Shown: in pieces, positions 7,887 through 16,668 of the stretch
How positions within the stretch are numbered: the first letter of the stretch is position 1
Layout: every line of letters begins with the position of its first letter
NCBI GenBank assembly: GCA_964400405.1
Contig: CAYNUO010000028.1
Span: forward strand, 1-36,504
Length of the DNA: 36,504 nt
DNA from: CANKJK01 sp964400405
GTDB lineage: Bacteria > Acidobacteriota > Vicinamibacteria > Vicinamibacterales > UBA2999
Reading direction: 5' to 3'
Notes under the pieces: model-generated
Seen by the model: only the letters and a program-made list of their open reading frames with translations
Told to the model about the DNA's origin: nothing
Databases searched by the model: none
Translations under genes and position numbers: made by a program

Positions 7887-8597
7887 TCAGTGCCGCCCCG
7901 CCGCGGCGCCCTCGAGGCGCGGGACGTCCACGAGCTCCGAGAAGAACACGCGGCCGCTCGATGTTTCATGGAACGCGCCGACGAGCCGCACGCGACGGTC
8001 CTGGGCCAGATGGCGCAGGACCGCGCTCTGCTGCAGGAGCCCGTTGATGGACTCCTCCACGTTCTCCAGGATGGCCGTGCGCAACCGTTGCGCCTCGGGC
8101 GAGCTGCTGGCGCGGCCGACGGCGGGCCGCAGCGCCTTCATCAGAAAATCGAAGTGGGGCCCGGACGAGCTTCCCGGCACCGCGTCCCCCGGCAGCCGCA
8201 GCGCCCCGCACATCTCGTGGCCGAGCACGACGACCAGCGGCACGTGCAGGCGCTCGACCGCATACTCGACGCTCGCCAGCGCGGCGTGGTCCGCGACGTG
8301 CCCGAGCGACCGGACGACGAACAACTCGCCGGGCGCCGCGCCGAAGACCTGCTCGGCCGGCAGCAGCGACTCCGCGCACGAGAGCACGACGGCGAGAGGC
8401 TGCACGGCCCGCACGGGTTGACCGTCGCCCGCGGACGCGCCGGCCGCATGCACGGTCCGCGCGTTGCCCGATCGGAGCCGCGCCAGACTGGCATCCGCGG
8501 AGGATCCCTCGGCGTGAACCGCCAGCGCCGCCGGCACCGCCGCGACGACCGCCGCCACCGCGCCCGCACACCACCATCCCAGACCCCGCACAGGCAC
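7887..8597 (-). CDS. Beta-carbonic anhydrase-like exported protein
   Basis: The 236-residue product has the beta-carbonic anhydrase layout: first Zn ligand C74 in LSCAES, PGELFVVRSLGH, and second pair H127/C130 in GHEMCGA. The usual CADSR motif reads C-A-E-S-L, so the catalytic Asp/Arg dyad is replaced by Glu76 and Leu78. An N-terminal hydrophobic segment (about 8-29) predicts export. The GTG at 8597 was chosen because GGAGG lies 5 nt upstream; a longer frame reaching 8762 would run through the divergent ankyrin start. Family activity is reversible CO2 hydration. With the dyad changed, activity is uncertain and it may bind another ligand. Confidence 0.8.
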   Translation of the reverse strand: MPVRGLGWWCAGAVAAVVAAVPAALAVHAEGSSADASLARLRSGNARTVHAAGASAGDGQPVRAVQPLAVVLSCAESLLPAEQVFGAAPGELFVVRSLGHVADHAALASVEYAVERLHVPLVVVLGHEMCGALRLPGDAVPGSSSGPHFDFLMKALRPAVGRASSSPEAQRLRTAILENVEESINGLLQQSAVLRHLAQDRRVRLVGAFHETSSGRVFFSELVDVPRLEGAAAGRH

Positions 8598-8689
8598 ACC
8601 GACCTCCAGTGACGGACTAATCGGCACGACGACTTGGGGCTTGAACCCGCCGCCGGAGGGGCTAGACTTTGCGGCCAAGGAGACGTGCC

Positions 8690-10243
8690 GTGAAGCAGAC
8701 CGCTCTTGCCCTTTCGTTCTCGGTGCTCGCCACCGCCACTGCCGCAGCGGCGACCGGCTCATCGGCCACGATGGCGGACCTGGCGGAACGGGGCAACGCC
8801 TCTGCCGTGCTCGCCCTCCTCAAGAAGGGCACGGACGTCAACCGCCCCCAGGCGGACGGCGCCACGGCCCTCCACTGGGCCGCGCACCACAACGACGTCG
8901 CGCTGGCCAAGCGCCTGCTGGCTGCCGGTGCGAAGCCGAACATGGCGAACGACTATGGCGTCACGCCGTTGTTTCTCGCCGCGCTCAACGGCAGCGCCGA
9001 GATGATCGACGCGCTCGTCGCCGCGGGCGCCGACGCGAATGCCTCCAGGCCTTCTGGCGAGACGGTGCTGATGACCGCCGTCCGAAGCGGAAACGCGGCG
9101 GCCGCCGCGCGGCTGCTGAAGGCGGGCGCCAACGTCAACGCCGTGCAGCTCTCGAAGGGCCAGTCCGCGCTCCACTGGGCCGTCGCGGACGGCGACATCA
9201 CGATGACGCGGACGCTCCTCGAAGGGGGCGCCGACGTCCGGCTTCGGTCGAATGGCGACTACACGCCGCTGATGGCCGCCGCGCGGCACGGCAGCCTGGA
9301 CATCGCGAAGCTGCTCCTCGAGAAGGGCGACAGCCTCGACGCCGCCGCGAAGGACGGCAGCACGCCGCTGCTGATCGCGACGGTCAAGGGCCACACGGCA
9401 CTGGCAACGCTTCTGCTGGAGCGAGGCGCACGGGCGGATGGCGACCTGAAGGCCGCGGGCTACTCTCCGCTGATGTGGGCCGTCGGCACGTTCGAGCCCA
9501 TCCCGCTGACCTACAAGGGACTCGACACCGACGGCGAGTGGAGCAGCTTCGCGGGCATTCCCGACCGGGCGGCGAAGCTGGCGCTCATTGACCTGCTCAT
9601 CGCCAGGGGCGCCGACATCAACGCCAAGGGCACGCGGCCGATGCCCGAGATGAACCCGCACAACGGCAGCGGCAACCGGCCGCCGCACATGGGTTCCACA
9701 CCGTATCTCGTGGCGGCGCAGTCGGCGGATGCCGAGATCATGCGGCTCCTCAAGAGCAAGGGAGCCGACCCCCTGCTCACGGCCGCGGACGGCCATACGG
9801 CGCTGATGGCGGTCGCGGACGGCATCATCGAGAACGCGCTGCTCGTGTCGGAGGACAAGCGGCTCGTGGCCGCGCAGGTGGCGCTGGACCACGGCGTGCC
9901 GCTCGAAGCCGAGAACGACCGCGGCTGGCGCGCGATGCATATCGCAGCGAAGGGTGGCCTGCACGAGATCATCAAGTTCCTGCTCGCCAGGGGTGCCGAC
10001 CTCAACCCCGTCAGCAAACCGCAGAAGGGCTCGGGGCTCGCGCGCCACTATCAGGAGGGGCAGAGCCCGCTCGGCCTCGTAGAGGGCACGCTCGACGGCA
10101 TCTTCTACGAACGGCCCGACACGGCCGCCTTCCTGCGGACGCTTGGCGCGAAGTCCATCGGCAAGTTCTCACCGCACGACTACGAGAACATCTCGCCGGA
10201 GGCCACCGACAAGAAGGGCGTGAGCAACAAGCCGCTCTTCTAG
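8690..10243 (+). CDS. Secreted ankyrin-repeat protein (paralogue 2)
   Basis: The 517-residue paralogue of the protein at 5769 has the same signal peptide pattern, the same ankyrin units (GATALHWAAHHNDVALAKRLL, NDYGVTPLFLAALNGSAEMID) and the same insertion (LTYKGLDTDGEW). The GTG start at 8690 is fixed by AAGGAG 7 nt upstream and by alignment with the paralogue; an in-frame upstream codon at 8669 would add a charged non-signal extension. The C-terminus differs slightly (GVSNKPLF instead of a Lys/Gln-rich tail). It is divergent from the carbonic-anhydrase-like gene with a 92-bp shared promoter region. Likely a protein-interaction scaffold outside the cytoplasm. Confidence 0.9.
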   Translation: MKQTALALSFSVLATATAAAATGSSATMADLAERGNASAVLALLKKGTDVNRPQADGATALHWAAHHNDVALAKRLLAAGAKPNMANDYGVTPLFLAALNGSAEMIDALVAAGADANASRPSGETVLMTAVRSGNAAAAARLLKAGANVNAVQLSKGQSALHWAVADGDITMTRTLLEGGADVRLRSNGDYTPLMAAARHGSLDIAKLLLEKGDSLDAAAKDGSTPLLIATVKGHTALATLLLERGARADGDLKAAGYSPLMWAVGTFEPIPLTYKGLDTDGEWSSFAGIPDRAAKLALIDLLIARGADINAKGTRPMPEMNPHNGSGNRPPHMGSTPYLVAAQSADAEIMRLLKSKGADPLLTAADGHTALMAVADGIIENALLVSEDKRLVAAQVALDHGVPLEAENDRGWRAMHIAAKGGLHEIIKFLLARGADLNPVSKPQKGSGLARHYQEGQSPLGLVEGTLDGIFYERPDTAAFLRTLGAKSIGKFSPHDYENISPEATDKKGVSNKPLF

Positions 10244-10321
10244 CGCGGGCGCGGTTCCGGCAGCCGTTCGCGTGCTGCCGGCCCCGTCCGTTCCCCGCCG
10301 CAATCCGGTGCACGGCGATCG

Positions 10322-11446
10322 ATGATAGGAGCGGTGTCTTCGTCCGCCATCGTGGCCCTGCTGGGCCGTGAAGATCAGCCGACTGACGGCGTCCGCGATT
10401 TCGTCCATCTGCTCGGCGCGGCCGTCGAAGCCCGCGGCCGATCGTTCCTGGTCGAGCGCCTGCCACCGGCCGCCGGGCCTGCCCGGGAACGCCTGCGGAT
10501 GCTGACCGGCCGGCATCCCGGTGCGTGGTTCGTGCTGCAGTACACCGCGCTCCAGTGGTCGCGCCGGGCCGTGCCGGTGCGTGTGCCGGGTCTCCTGCGG
10601 ACGATCCGGGCACAGGGCGGCCGCGCGGGCATCGTCTTCCACGACATCGCCCCGTACGACGGCACGCGCGTCATCGACTACGTCCGTCGCACCGTGCAGC
10701 GCGCCACGATGCGCCGCGCCCTCGCGGCCACCGACCATGCGTTCGTTGCCGGCCAGCATCGGCCCGGACGGGACGTGCCCGCCGGGTTCGCCGGCTGGGC
10801 ACCCGCCCTGACGGCCGGGCTGACGTTCCTGCCCGTGGGGTCCGTGCTGCCACCGCTCGACGCCGCCCAGCAGGGGCGGCCACAGCCGCGCGCGACTCGA
10901 CCCGGTGGGGCCGCACGGATCGGTGTCTTCGGCGTCACCGACGGGCGCGACGCGATCGAGGTCGGACAGATCGCCGATGTCCTGCGCCTGGCGCAGGCGC
11001 GGCTCGGGCCGCTGGAGTTCGTGGCGTTCGGCCGCGGCAGCGACCGTGCCCGCGAGCGCTTCCGCGCACAGTTGCCGGACACGATCCCGGTTCGCGCGCT
11101 CGGCGTCGTGCCGCCGGATGCGCTGCTCGCCGAAGCGGTGGAGCTCGACGCGCTGCTGTTCGTGCGCCACCACGTCTCCGCCCAGCGGTCGAGCGCGATG
11201 GCGGCGGTCGCCGCGGGCGTGCCCGTGGTCGGCTACCAGGGTGCGCTGACAACCCTCCCGCTTTCGAGCTGGGGTATGCGCCTCGTGCCCGAAGGGGACG
11301 TACCGGCGTTGGCCAATGCGCTGGTCGATGTCGTCGGCGATGCGGCGCTGTGGCGGCAACTCCGCGACGCGAACCTCCGCGCGTACGCCGACCACATCGC
11401 CTGGGATCACATCGCCGACCGGTTCCTGGACGGACTCCGCCCGTGA
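10322..11446 (+). CDS. Glycosyltransferase family 4-like protein
   Basis: The 374-residue soluble protein reads as a GT-B glycosyltransferase. The N-terminal half holds the acceptor-side Rossmann region (HDIAPYDGTRVIDYVRR), and the C-terminal half starts with IGVFGVTDGRD and contains the sugar-nucleotide-binding region LDALLFVRHHVSAQRSSAMAAVAAGVPVVGYQG, where SS...A..AG.PVV is the family pattern. It would transfer a sugar to a lipid- or protein-linked glycan at the inner face of the membrane. The stop overlaps the GTG start of the next gene by the GTGA arrangement, showing translational coupling. The ATG has no clear Shine-Dalgarno; a GTG 12 nt downstream is a less likely alternative. Confidence 0.8.
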   Translation: MIGAVSSSAIVALLGREDQPTDGVRDFVHLLGAAVEARGRSFLVERLPPAAGPARERLRMLTGRHPGAWFVLQYTALQWSRRAVPVRVPGLLRTIRAQGGRAGIVFHDIAPYDGTRVIDYVRRTVQRATMRRALAATDHAFVAGQHRPGRDVPAGFAGWAPALTAGLTFLPVGSVLPPLDAAQQGRPQPRATRPGGAARIGVFGVTDGRDAIEVGQIADVLRLAQARLGPLEFVAFGRGSDRARERFRAQLPDTIPVRALGVVPPDALLAEAVELDALLFVRHHVSAQRSSAMAAVAAGVPVVGYQGALTTLPLSSWGMRLVPEGDVPALANALVDVVGDAALWRQLRDANLRAYADHIAWDHIADRFLDGLRP

Positions 11447-12927
11447 TCGCCGGGTCGTGGGCCGGCCAGCCGCTGGCCACCAGGTGGCGCGCGTGGCTCG
11501 GCGGGACCGCCGCATCCTGTGTCGCCGCCGCGCTCCTCGCCATCGCGGCTGGCGCGCCGGCAGGTATCGCCATCGGCTTCGGCACGCTCGGCGCCACGGT
11601 GCTGGCCGTGGCGGCGCTGCGGGACTGGGCGTTCGGACTATGTGCCTTCACGGCGTGGCTGGCCGTCGGCGACCTGCTGCGGAAGTTCACCGGCAACAGC
11701 CTCGTGATCCTCGGGGCGACGGAGTTGATCGCGCTGGCGGCCATGGCGCGCTTCATCCTCGAGTGGTCGCGGGGCCGGGTGCCCCGGCTCCGCACGCCGA
11801 TCACCGTCCCGCTCGCGGTGTTCGCGGGCTGGGCCGTCGTCCGTGCCGTTCCGGCGCTCGCGACCGAACCGCTCGTTGCGCTGAACGGTGTCCACGCGTG
11901 GATCTTCTTCACGCCGCTGCTCTACGCCGGGTACGCGATGGGCGCCGCGAATCGGGATGACGCCACGTGGGTGACAGCCGCACTGGCGGTCGGCGTGCTG
12001 GCCGCCACGGGTGGGCTCATCCAGTTCGGCTTCGGCCTCGACATGCTGAACCCTGCCGACACCGGGGGCCTGCCGCTCAAACTGCTCCACTCGTCCGACG
12101 TCGAGCCGGTGCCCCGGCCGAATTCGGTGTTCATGCACGCCGGCCGCCTCTCCGGTGTCCTGCTCGCCGTGCTCTGGACCGTGCCGGCGGCGGTCATGCG
12201 GATGCAGCCCGGCCGGTCCGGTGCGCGGGCACCCGTCGCCGCCGCGGCGGGAATCACGCTTGCCGGACTTGTCTTCTCCGGCCAGCGCGCCACGATCGTG
12301 TGCCTGGCCGCCGGCGCCATGCTCGCCGCCGTCGCCGCCGCGCGGCAGTTGTCCCAGGCTGGCGCGCGGCTGAGGCTGGGTCTCTCCGTCGGCGCCGTCG
12401 CGGTGGTGTTGCTCGTCGGCTTCGGGTTCGCCGTATCGGACACGGCCACCGTCCGCTTCTACGGCGACCTGTTCTCACCCCGATGGCTCGAGGTGGCGCT
12501 CGAGGATGTGGAGTACACAGGCACCGGCGTTCGCTACGCACTGGAGACGACGCTCTGGGGGCACGGGACGGGCGCGGCGTCGACCGGCCGCGCGTACGCG
12601 CTCGACGTGCTCTGGAACGACGCCGCGGTGATGCCTCTCGAGGGTGGCACTGGGGTACTGCTGTGGGAGTGGGGACCGGCGGGCCTGGCCCTTTGGGTCT
12701 GGCTGGCCGGGACCGTCGTGCGCGAGCTGTGGCGCCGGACCCGCGCGGCGGCCAGCCTCTCGACCGCCTGCGTCTGTGCGGGCGCGCTGGCGGCCGCGGT
12801 GACGTCCATGGGCCTCTGGTTTCACCTCACCGCCGCCGCCTACCAGAGCTATCCGCTGCAGGCGCTGCTCTGGCTGACCGTCGGCAACGCGCTGGCCGCG
12901 GGGGACCGCGCCGCCGCCAGCCGCTAG
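11443..12927 (+). CDS. O-antigen ligase/polymerase-like membrane protein
   Basis: The 494-residue polytopic membrane protein has about 10-12 hydrophobic segments and a large loop between about residues 200 and 390 that includes PRPNSVFMHAGRLSGV, the place where Wzy/WaaL relatives carry their periplasmic loop. The reaction in this family is joining polysaccharide repeat units or ligating them to a lipid carrier. The GTG at 11443 overlaps the glycosyltransferase stop, so the two form a surface-polysaccharide pair. Its stop shares the CTAG palindrome with the stop of the convergent DUF5916 gene. Specific substrate unknown. Confidence 0.75.
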   Translation: MIAGSWAGQPLATRWRAWLGGTAASCVAAALLAIAAGAPAGIAIGFGTLGATVLAVAALRDWAFGLCAFTAWLAVGDLLRKFTGNSLVILGATELIALAAMARFILEWSRGRVPRLRTPITVPLAVFAGWAVVRAVPALATEPLVALNGVHAWIFFTPLLYAGYAMGAANRDDATWVTAALAVGVLAATGGLIQFGFGLDMLNPADTGGLPLKLLHSSDVEPVPRPNSVFMHAGRLSGVLLAVLWTVPAAVMRMQPGRSGARAPVAAAAGITLAGLVFSGQRATIVCLAAGAMLAAVAAARQLSQAGARLRLGLSVGAVAVVLLVGFGFAVSDTATVRFYGDLFSPRWLEVALEDVEYTGTGVRYALETTLWGHGTGAASTGRAYALDVLWNDAAVMPLEGGTGVLLWEWGPAGLALWVWLAGTVVRELWRRTRAAASLSTACVCAGALAAAVTSMGLWFHLTAAAYQSYPLQALLWLTVGNALAAGDRAAASR

Positions 12928-15161
12928 AACCGGAACAGCCGGTTGATCTTCAGGATGATCGACCGGTTGAGGAGATCCGGGAATCCCTGGGCCGCCGCCG
13001 TCGTGCGCTGGTCGTTGTAGACGACGAAGAGCTCACTCCCGGGCAGATATTCCCACCGGAAGCGAACGTTGCTGCTGAGCGAGGCCGTACTCGAGTTGTA
13101 CTGAATCAGCGCGCTCGCGAACATCCGCGGCGTGGCGGTGAAGGTGACGCGCGCTCCGGCGAGCCGGTTCGTGAAGCTCCCCTCCCGCAGGTCCACCGCG
13201 TTGACGGACGCCGTCGGCTCGACGGCAAGGCGCGGACTGAACGTGATCCGCGCGGCCCGCAACGCCACCGTCGTCTGCGTGCCGCTGTAGAACTCACCGC
13301 GCTCGACGCGGATCTGCCCGAACAGTGTCCGGTGCTGACCGAAGTCGACGCCGGCCCGGTAGAAGCGAAACCCGTAGGCCTGGCTCGGCAACGTCACCGC
13401 CGGCGCAATGCGGAACGGCTGCGGCAGGAACTCATACTGCTCCGTGACGCCGAAGAGCAGCTTGTCGCTGTTCTGGAACTCGATCGAGAAGTCGCCGTCG
13501 AGGCGGCGGCTCTCCAGACGTCCGCGCTGATTCGCGATGTGGTCCATCGCCGTCGACCACGCGACCTTGCGGACGGGCCCCCGCTTCGGCCGTGGGCTGA
13601 AGCGGAGGAACGCGTAGGACTTCTCCATGTCGCGCCGCCGGACGAAGCCGATGTCCGGATTGAATGCGGCGCCGACGCCGAGCCGCTCCACCTGCACGGC
13701 GTAGCGGTCGGCGTTGTAGTCGAGCTGGGCGCGGTAGCTCTCCTGCCCCGCGGTGACGCCCGCGGTATCGGTGGCGGCCCAGTACGCATTGCCGGTCAGG
13801 TTCTGGCCGAAGGCGAACCGCGCATCGGCGCCATAGGTGACCCCGGGGGTGAGCCGGCCCGGCGCCTCCGAGCGGCGCGTTGCCAGGACGCCGACGCTGC
13901 TCTTGCCGAGGATGTCGCGCTTGACGCGGAGTACGGAAAAGTCCGTCGGCTGGAGGCGTGCCGTGTTGCCTCGGTCGGTCCGGATCTGGATGGCGCCGAA
14001 CTCCAGACCGGCGCTCCGTCCGGTGACACGGCCGCCGCCGACGATCGGTACGGCCGCGCCATCGTCGAGGCCGATGCGGCGGCTGTAGAACAGCGTCGGT
14101 ACGTCCGTGGACCCGGTCCCCGCGCCGCCCGCACCGCCGAAGGCGAACTGGCCCTGGTTCTCGAGGAAGAACTCGCGCTTCTCGGGAAAGAAGAGGTTGA
14201 AGCGGGTCAGGTTCACCTGCTGTTCATCGACCTCGACCTGCGCGAAGTCGGTGTTGTAGGTGAGGTCGGCCGTCAGGTTCTCGCGGATGCCGTACTTCAC
14301 GTCGACACCAAGATCGCCGCCGGGGTCGTTCTGCCGGCGCGTGGCGGCCGCGCGGTCCGTGACGAGGCTGCTCGTGGCGTACGGCTTCACTTCGATGTTC
14401 TTGCCGGACGGCGGGGACCTGATCCCGACAAGGTCACCGTAGAACGATGCCCACATCACCGACGAGATCCCCGAGCCGTTTGGCACAGGCGAGCTGTAGG
14501 CGATCTCGTTCTTCCAGCGGCTCATGCGCCGCGCGATGAACCCCCACGGACGGTCGGACCCGGGCGTGTATCGGAGCGACCGGAACGGAATGGCCGCCTC
14601 GACGATCCAGCCTCCGTCGAACCGCGAGGTCTTTACCGTCCACACCGGATTCCAGTCCGGCGTCCACTGGCGTTCGCCGACGACCTGGCCGTCGACGCGG
14701 CCGCCGTCCGGGCCCACGACGAACAGCACGCTGTTGCGCCGGTCGTGAAACGGATCGAGGGCGAAGGCAACGTTGTCGTTCGCTGTCACGATCAGATTGC
14801 TGTCGCGGCGAAGCTCCGAGCCGATCACGCGCTCCGGCTGCGACTCCCAGCAGCGCCACGCGACGTAGATGTTCCGCCGGTCGAAGCCGACCCAGAACTC
14901 CGTCTTCTCCGAGAAGTCACGACCCGCCGTCGGCTCCGTCTGGATGAGGTGAGTGCTCGGCGGCGTCGCGTACAACGGCTCGTCGAGCCGGCCGTCGATG
15001 CGCAGCGGTTCCGGCACCTCAACGGCGGTCACGACGCCGCGCGGTGCTGGAGACGGTCCCTGCGCCCACGCCGGAAGACCGGCGAGGCACACGAAGCCCG
15101 CGAGCGCACCGACGGCGAGAACGGACCGGGCTACTCGGGTTTGATGCGGATGTTTCGCCAA
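12924..15161 (-). CDS. DUF5916 outer-membrane protein with CBM9-like domain (copy A)
   Basis: The 745-residue protein is built as signal peptide (1-34), an N-terminal CBM9-like beta-sandwich starting LRIDGRLDEPLY and including the FWVGFDRRNIYVAWRCWES pattern, and a DUF5916 C-terminal part that ends in alternating strands and a final Phe (RLFRF), as expected for a BAM-inserted beta-barrel. Conserved family blocks are FFPEKREFFLENQG and LFYSRRIGL. No ATG is in frame; the TTG at 15161 gives a complete signal peptide but only a weak GGAAGG upstream, so coupling to the overlapping upstream gene (31 nt overlap) probably drives translation. Function unproven; sugar or polymer binding at the outer membrane is the best guess. 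Confidence 0.85.
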   Translation of the reverse strand: MAKHPHQTRVARSVLAVGALAGFVCLAGLPAWAQGPSPAPRGVVTAVEVPEPLRIDGRLDEPLYATPPSTHLIQTEPTAGRDFSEKTEFWVGFDRRNIYVAWRCWESQPERVIGSELRRDSNLIVTANDNVAFALDPFHDRRNSVLFVVGPDGGRVDGQVVGERQWTPDWNPVWTVKTSRFDGGWIVEAAIPFRSLRYTPGSDRPWGFIARRMSRWKNEIAYSSPVPNGSGISSVMWASFYGDLVGIRSPPSGKNIEVKPYATSSLVTDRAAATRRQNDPGGDLGVDVKYGIRENLTADLTYNTDFAQVEVDEQQVNLTRFNLFFPEKREFFLENQGQFAFGGAGGAGTGSTDVPTLFYSRRIGLDDGAAVPIVGGGRVTGRSAGLEFGAIQIRTDRGNTARLQPTDFSVLRVKRDILGKSSVGVLATRRSEAPGRLTPGVTYGADARFAFGQNLTGNAYWAATDTAGVTAGQESYRAQLDYNADRYAVQVERLGVGAAFNPDIGFVRRRDMEKSYAFLRFSPRPKRGPVRKVAWSTAMDHIANQRGRLESRRLDGDFSIEFQNSDKLLFGVTEQYEFLPQPFRIAPAVTLPSQAYGFRFYRAGVDFGQHRTLFGQIRVERGEFYSGTQTTVALRAARITFSPRLAVEPTASVNAVDLREGSFTNRLAGARVTFTATPRMFASALIQYNSSTASLSSNVRFRWEYLPGSELFVVYNDQRTTAAAQGFPDLLNRSIILKINRLFRF

Positions 15162-16558
15162 CGCAGCGGCACGCCTTCCGACTGGAAGCCGATGTAGCCG
15201 GCTTCCGTAAACTCGTGTTCCGTGACGTGCGAGAGCAGCTCGCCGTTGTTGTACGACTTGATCTCTCCGTCCTTCGCGACGATCTCGACCGAATTCCATT
15301 CCCCGATCGGCCGGAAGGCACGTTTGCGCGCGTCCGGAAAGTCCTTGGCGACCACTTTCGCGTCCATGCCGAACGCGTTCAGCATGTTGTTGCTGTTGCC
15401 CTGAATCTCGATGCCCTTCGGCCACACCCGGTGGTCCGTGATGAAGACCAGGTACCCGCTGTTGCCTTCGTAGAACTCGTCACCGGGGTCGAGATCCGCC
15501 GGGCGGTCGAACTTGTAGTCGAAACGCAGCGTGAAGTTCTTGTACTTCTGTTCCGGATACCAGTACCCCTGCACCTTGCCGGTCGTGACAATCGCACCGT
15601 CCGCGACCGTGAAGACCGAGCCGGGCTCGGTCTTGCCGCAGCCGGCCGGCGCCGGCCGGCAGTTCGGACCCAGCAGGAAGCGGACGCCCGCAAAGTCCCG
15701 TCCGTTGAACACCGGGACGAACCCGCGTTCCGAGGCGCCGATCTTGAGCACCTTCATGACCGTGGTATCCGACGGCAAGGGCGTGGCCCCCGCGGGAAAG
15801 CCGTTCGCCCTGAGGAGGTACGCCGTGATGTCGACTTTGTCGATCGGGCTGACGCTCGTCGCGTCATACGACGGCATCGAGTCCCTGATGCGGCGATAGA
15901 CGTGATAGACGCTCGGATACTTCTGCAGCGCGCGGCCTCCGAGGTCGATGAAGATCTTCTGCGCCCCGAGCGAGAACCCGCGGCCGGCGAGCTTCGCCGC
16001 CGGGAAGTCCGGCGTCGCCGTGTGGCAGGGCGTGCAGACCTTGCCGAAGAGCACCTGCCCGCGACGCGCCTGCGCCTCGGTGTAGAAACCCGGCGGCACG
16101 GCGGGGCCGGGCAGCGCGGCCGCGGCCGTCGGCGTTCCGCCGTCGCCCGGCGCGATCTCCTTGCTTCCAGCCGCGGCGCCGCTCTTCGACAGCACGAAGG
16201 CCAGCACGTCCGCGCTCTGCTGGCGGCTCATCCCGCCAGGACTGTTCTGCGGCATCGTGTTGTGCAGCGTTTCCAGCAGTTCTCCGAGCGGCCGGCCCTG
16301 CCAGCGGCCCAGGAACGCCGGGCCCGTGAGCGCCGGCGCGAGCGAGTCTCCGGCGAGCGCGGCGCCGTGGCACCCGGCGCACATCTCGGCATAGAGCGGT
16401 GCCCCACGCTGGGCCTGCAGTGCGGTGTAGGCGCCGCTCCATCCTGCCGGCGCCATGGCAGGCGCCGCCTGCTCGGCCGAGAGGGTTCCCGTGCGCAGCG
16501 TCAGGACGGCCGACAGCGCGAACAGTCCGGTGATGACAGCGAATGTGGTGTGTTTCAT
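15131..16558 (-). CDS. Di-heme cytochrome c fused to 3-keto-disaccharide hydrolase (DUF1080)
   Basis: The 475-residue exported protein joins two cytochrome c modules to a DUF1080 beta-sandwich. The first heme site is C60-A-G-C63-H64 with a likely Met ligand in TMPQNSPGGM. The second is C175-T-P-C178-H179 with DSMPSYD. From about residue 280 FVPVFNGRDF, DEFYEGNSGYLVF and KGIEIQGNSNNM mark DUF1080, whose members cleave 3-keto-glycosides formed by periplasmic oxidation. The ATG at 16558 follows GGAG by 10 nt and starts a signal peptide. The fusion suggests coupling of sugar C3 oxidation to electron transfer and bond cleavage (inference). Cotranscribed with the DUF5916 gene. Confidence 0.88.
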   Translation of the reverse strand: MKHTTFAVITGLFALSAVLTLRTGTLSAEQAAPAMAPAGWSGAYTALQAQRGAPLYAEMCAGCHGAALAGDSLAPALTGPAFLGRWQGRPLGELLETLHNTMPQNSPGGMSRQQSADVLAFVLSKSGAAAGSKEIAPGDGGTPTAAAALPGPAVPPGFYTEAQARRGQVLFGKVCTPCHTATPDFPAAKLAGRGFSLGAQKIFIDLGGRALQKYPSVYHVYRRIRDSMPSYDATSVSPIDKVDITAYLLRANGFPAGATPLPSDTTVMKVLKIGASERGFVPVFNGRDFAGVRFLLGPNCRPAPAGCGKTEPGSVFTVADGAIVTTGKVQGYWYPEQKYKNFTLRFDYKFDRPADLDPGDEFYEGNSGYLVFITDHRVWPKGIEIQGNSNNMLNAFGMDAKVVAKDFPDARKRAFRPIGEWNSVEIVAKDGEIKSYNNGELLSHVTEHEFTEAGYIGFQSEGVPLRWRNIRIKPE

Positions 16559-16589
16559 GGGTCGGCGTCTCCGAGTTGGGGCAGACGGG

Positions 16590-16595
16590 AGTATA
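16590..16595 (-). promoter_or_regulatory. Candidate -10 box for the cytochrome/DUF1080 operon
   Basis: TATACT on the minus strand lies about 30 nt before the ATG at 16558, giving a short leader that contains GGAG. No good -35 is visible 17 bp upstream. Confidence 0.4.
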
Positions 16596-16668
16596 GCCGT
16601 CGCATCAGCGACCGAGGTGACCGGCGGCCGCCCACTTTCCTGCGTGAGCGAAGGCCGCGGGGTTCCGG

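Noticed and set aside
10257..10281. Hairpin CCGGCAGC/GCTGCCGG after ankyrin paralogue 2
   Set aside because: An 8-bp stem with a 9-nt loop but no T-tract; it could be a Rho-dependent end, too weak to list as a terminator.
12924..12927. Convergent stop codons sharing CTAG
   Set aside because: A neat 4-bp overlap between polymerase and DUF5916 genes, but common by chance and without regulatory meaning.
11967..15197. A very long plus-strand open frame opposite the DUF5916 copy A gene
   Set aside because: Arg/Ala-rich shadow of high-GC coding DNA; the minus-strand frame has clear domains, a signal peptide and paralogues. The same applies to frames at 1590-2984, 3359-4750, 17194-19389, 21865-24138 and 24467-25978.
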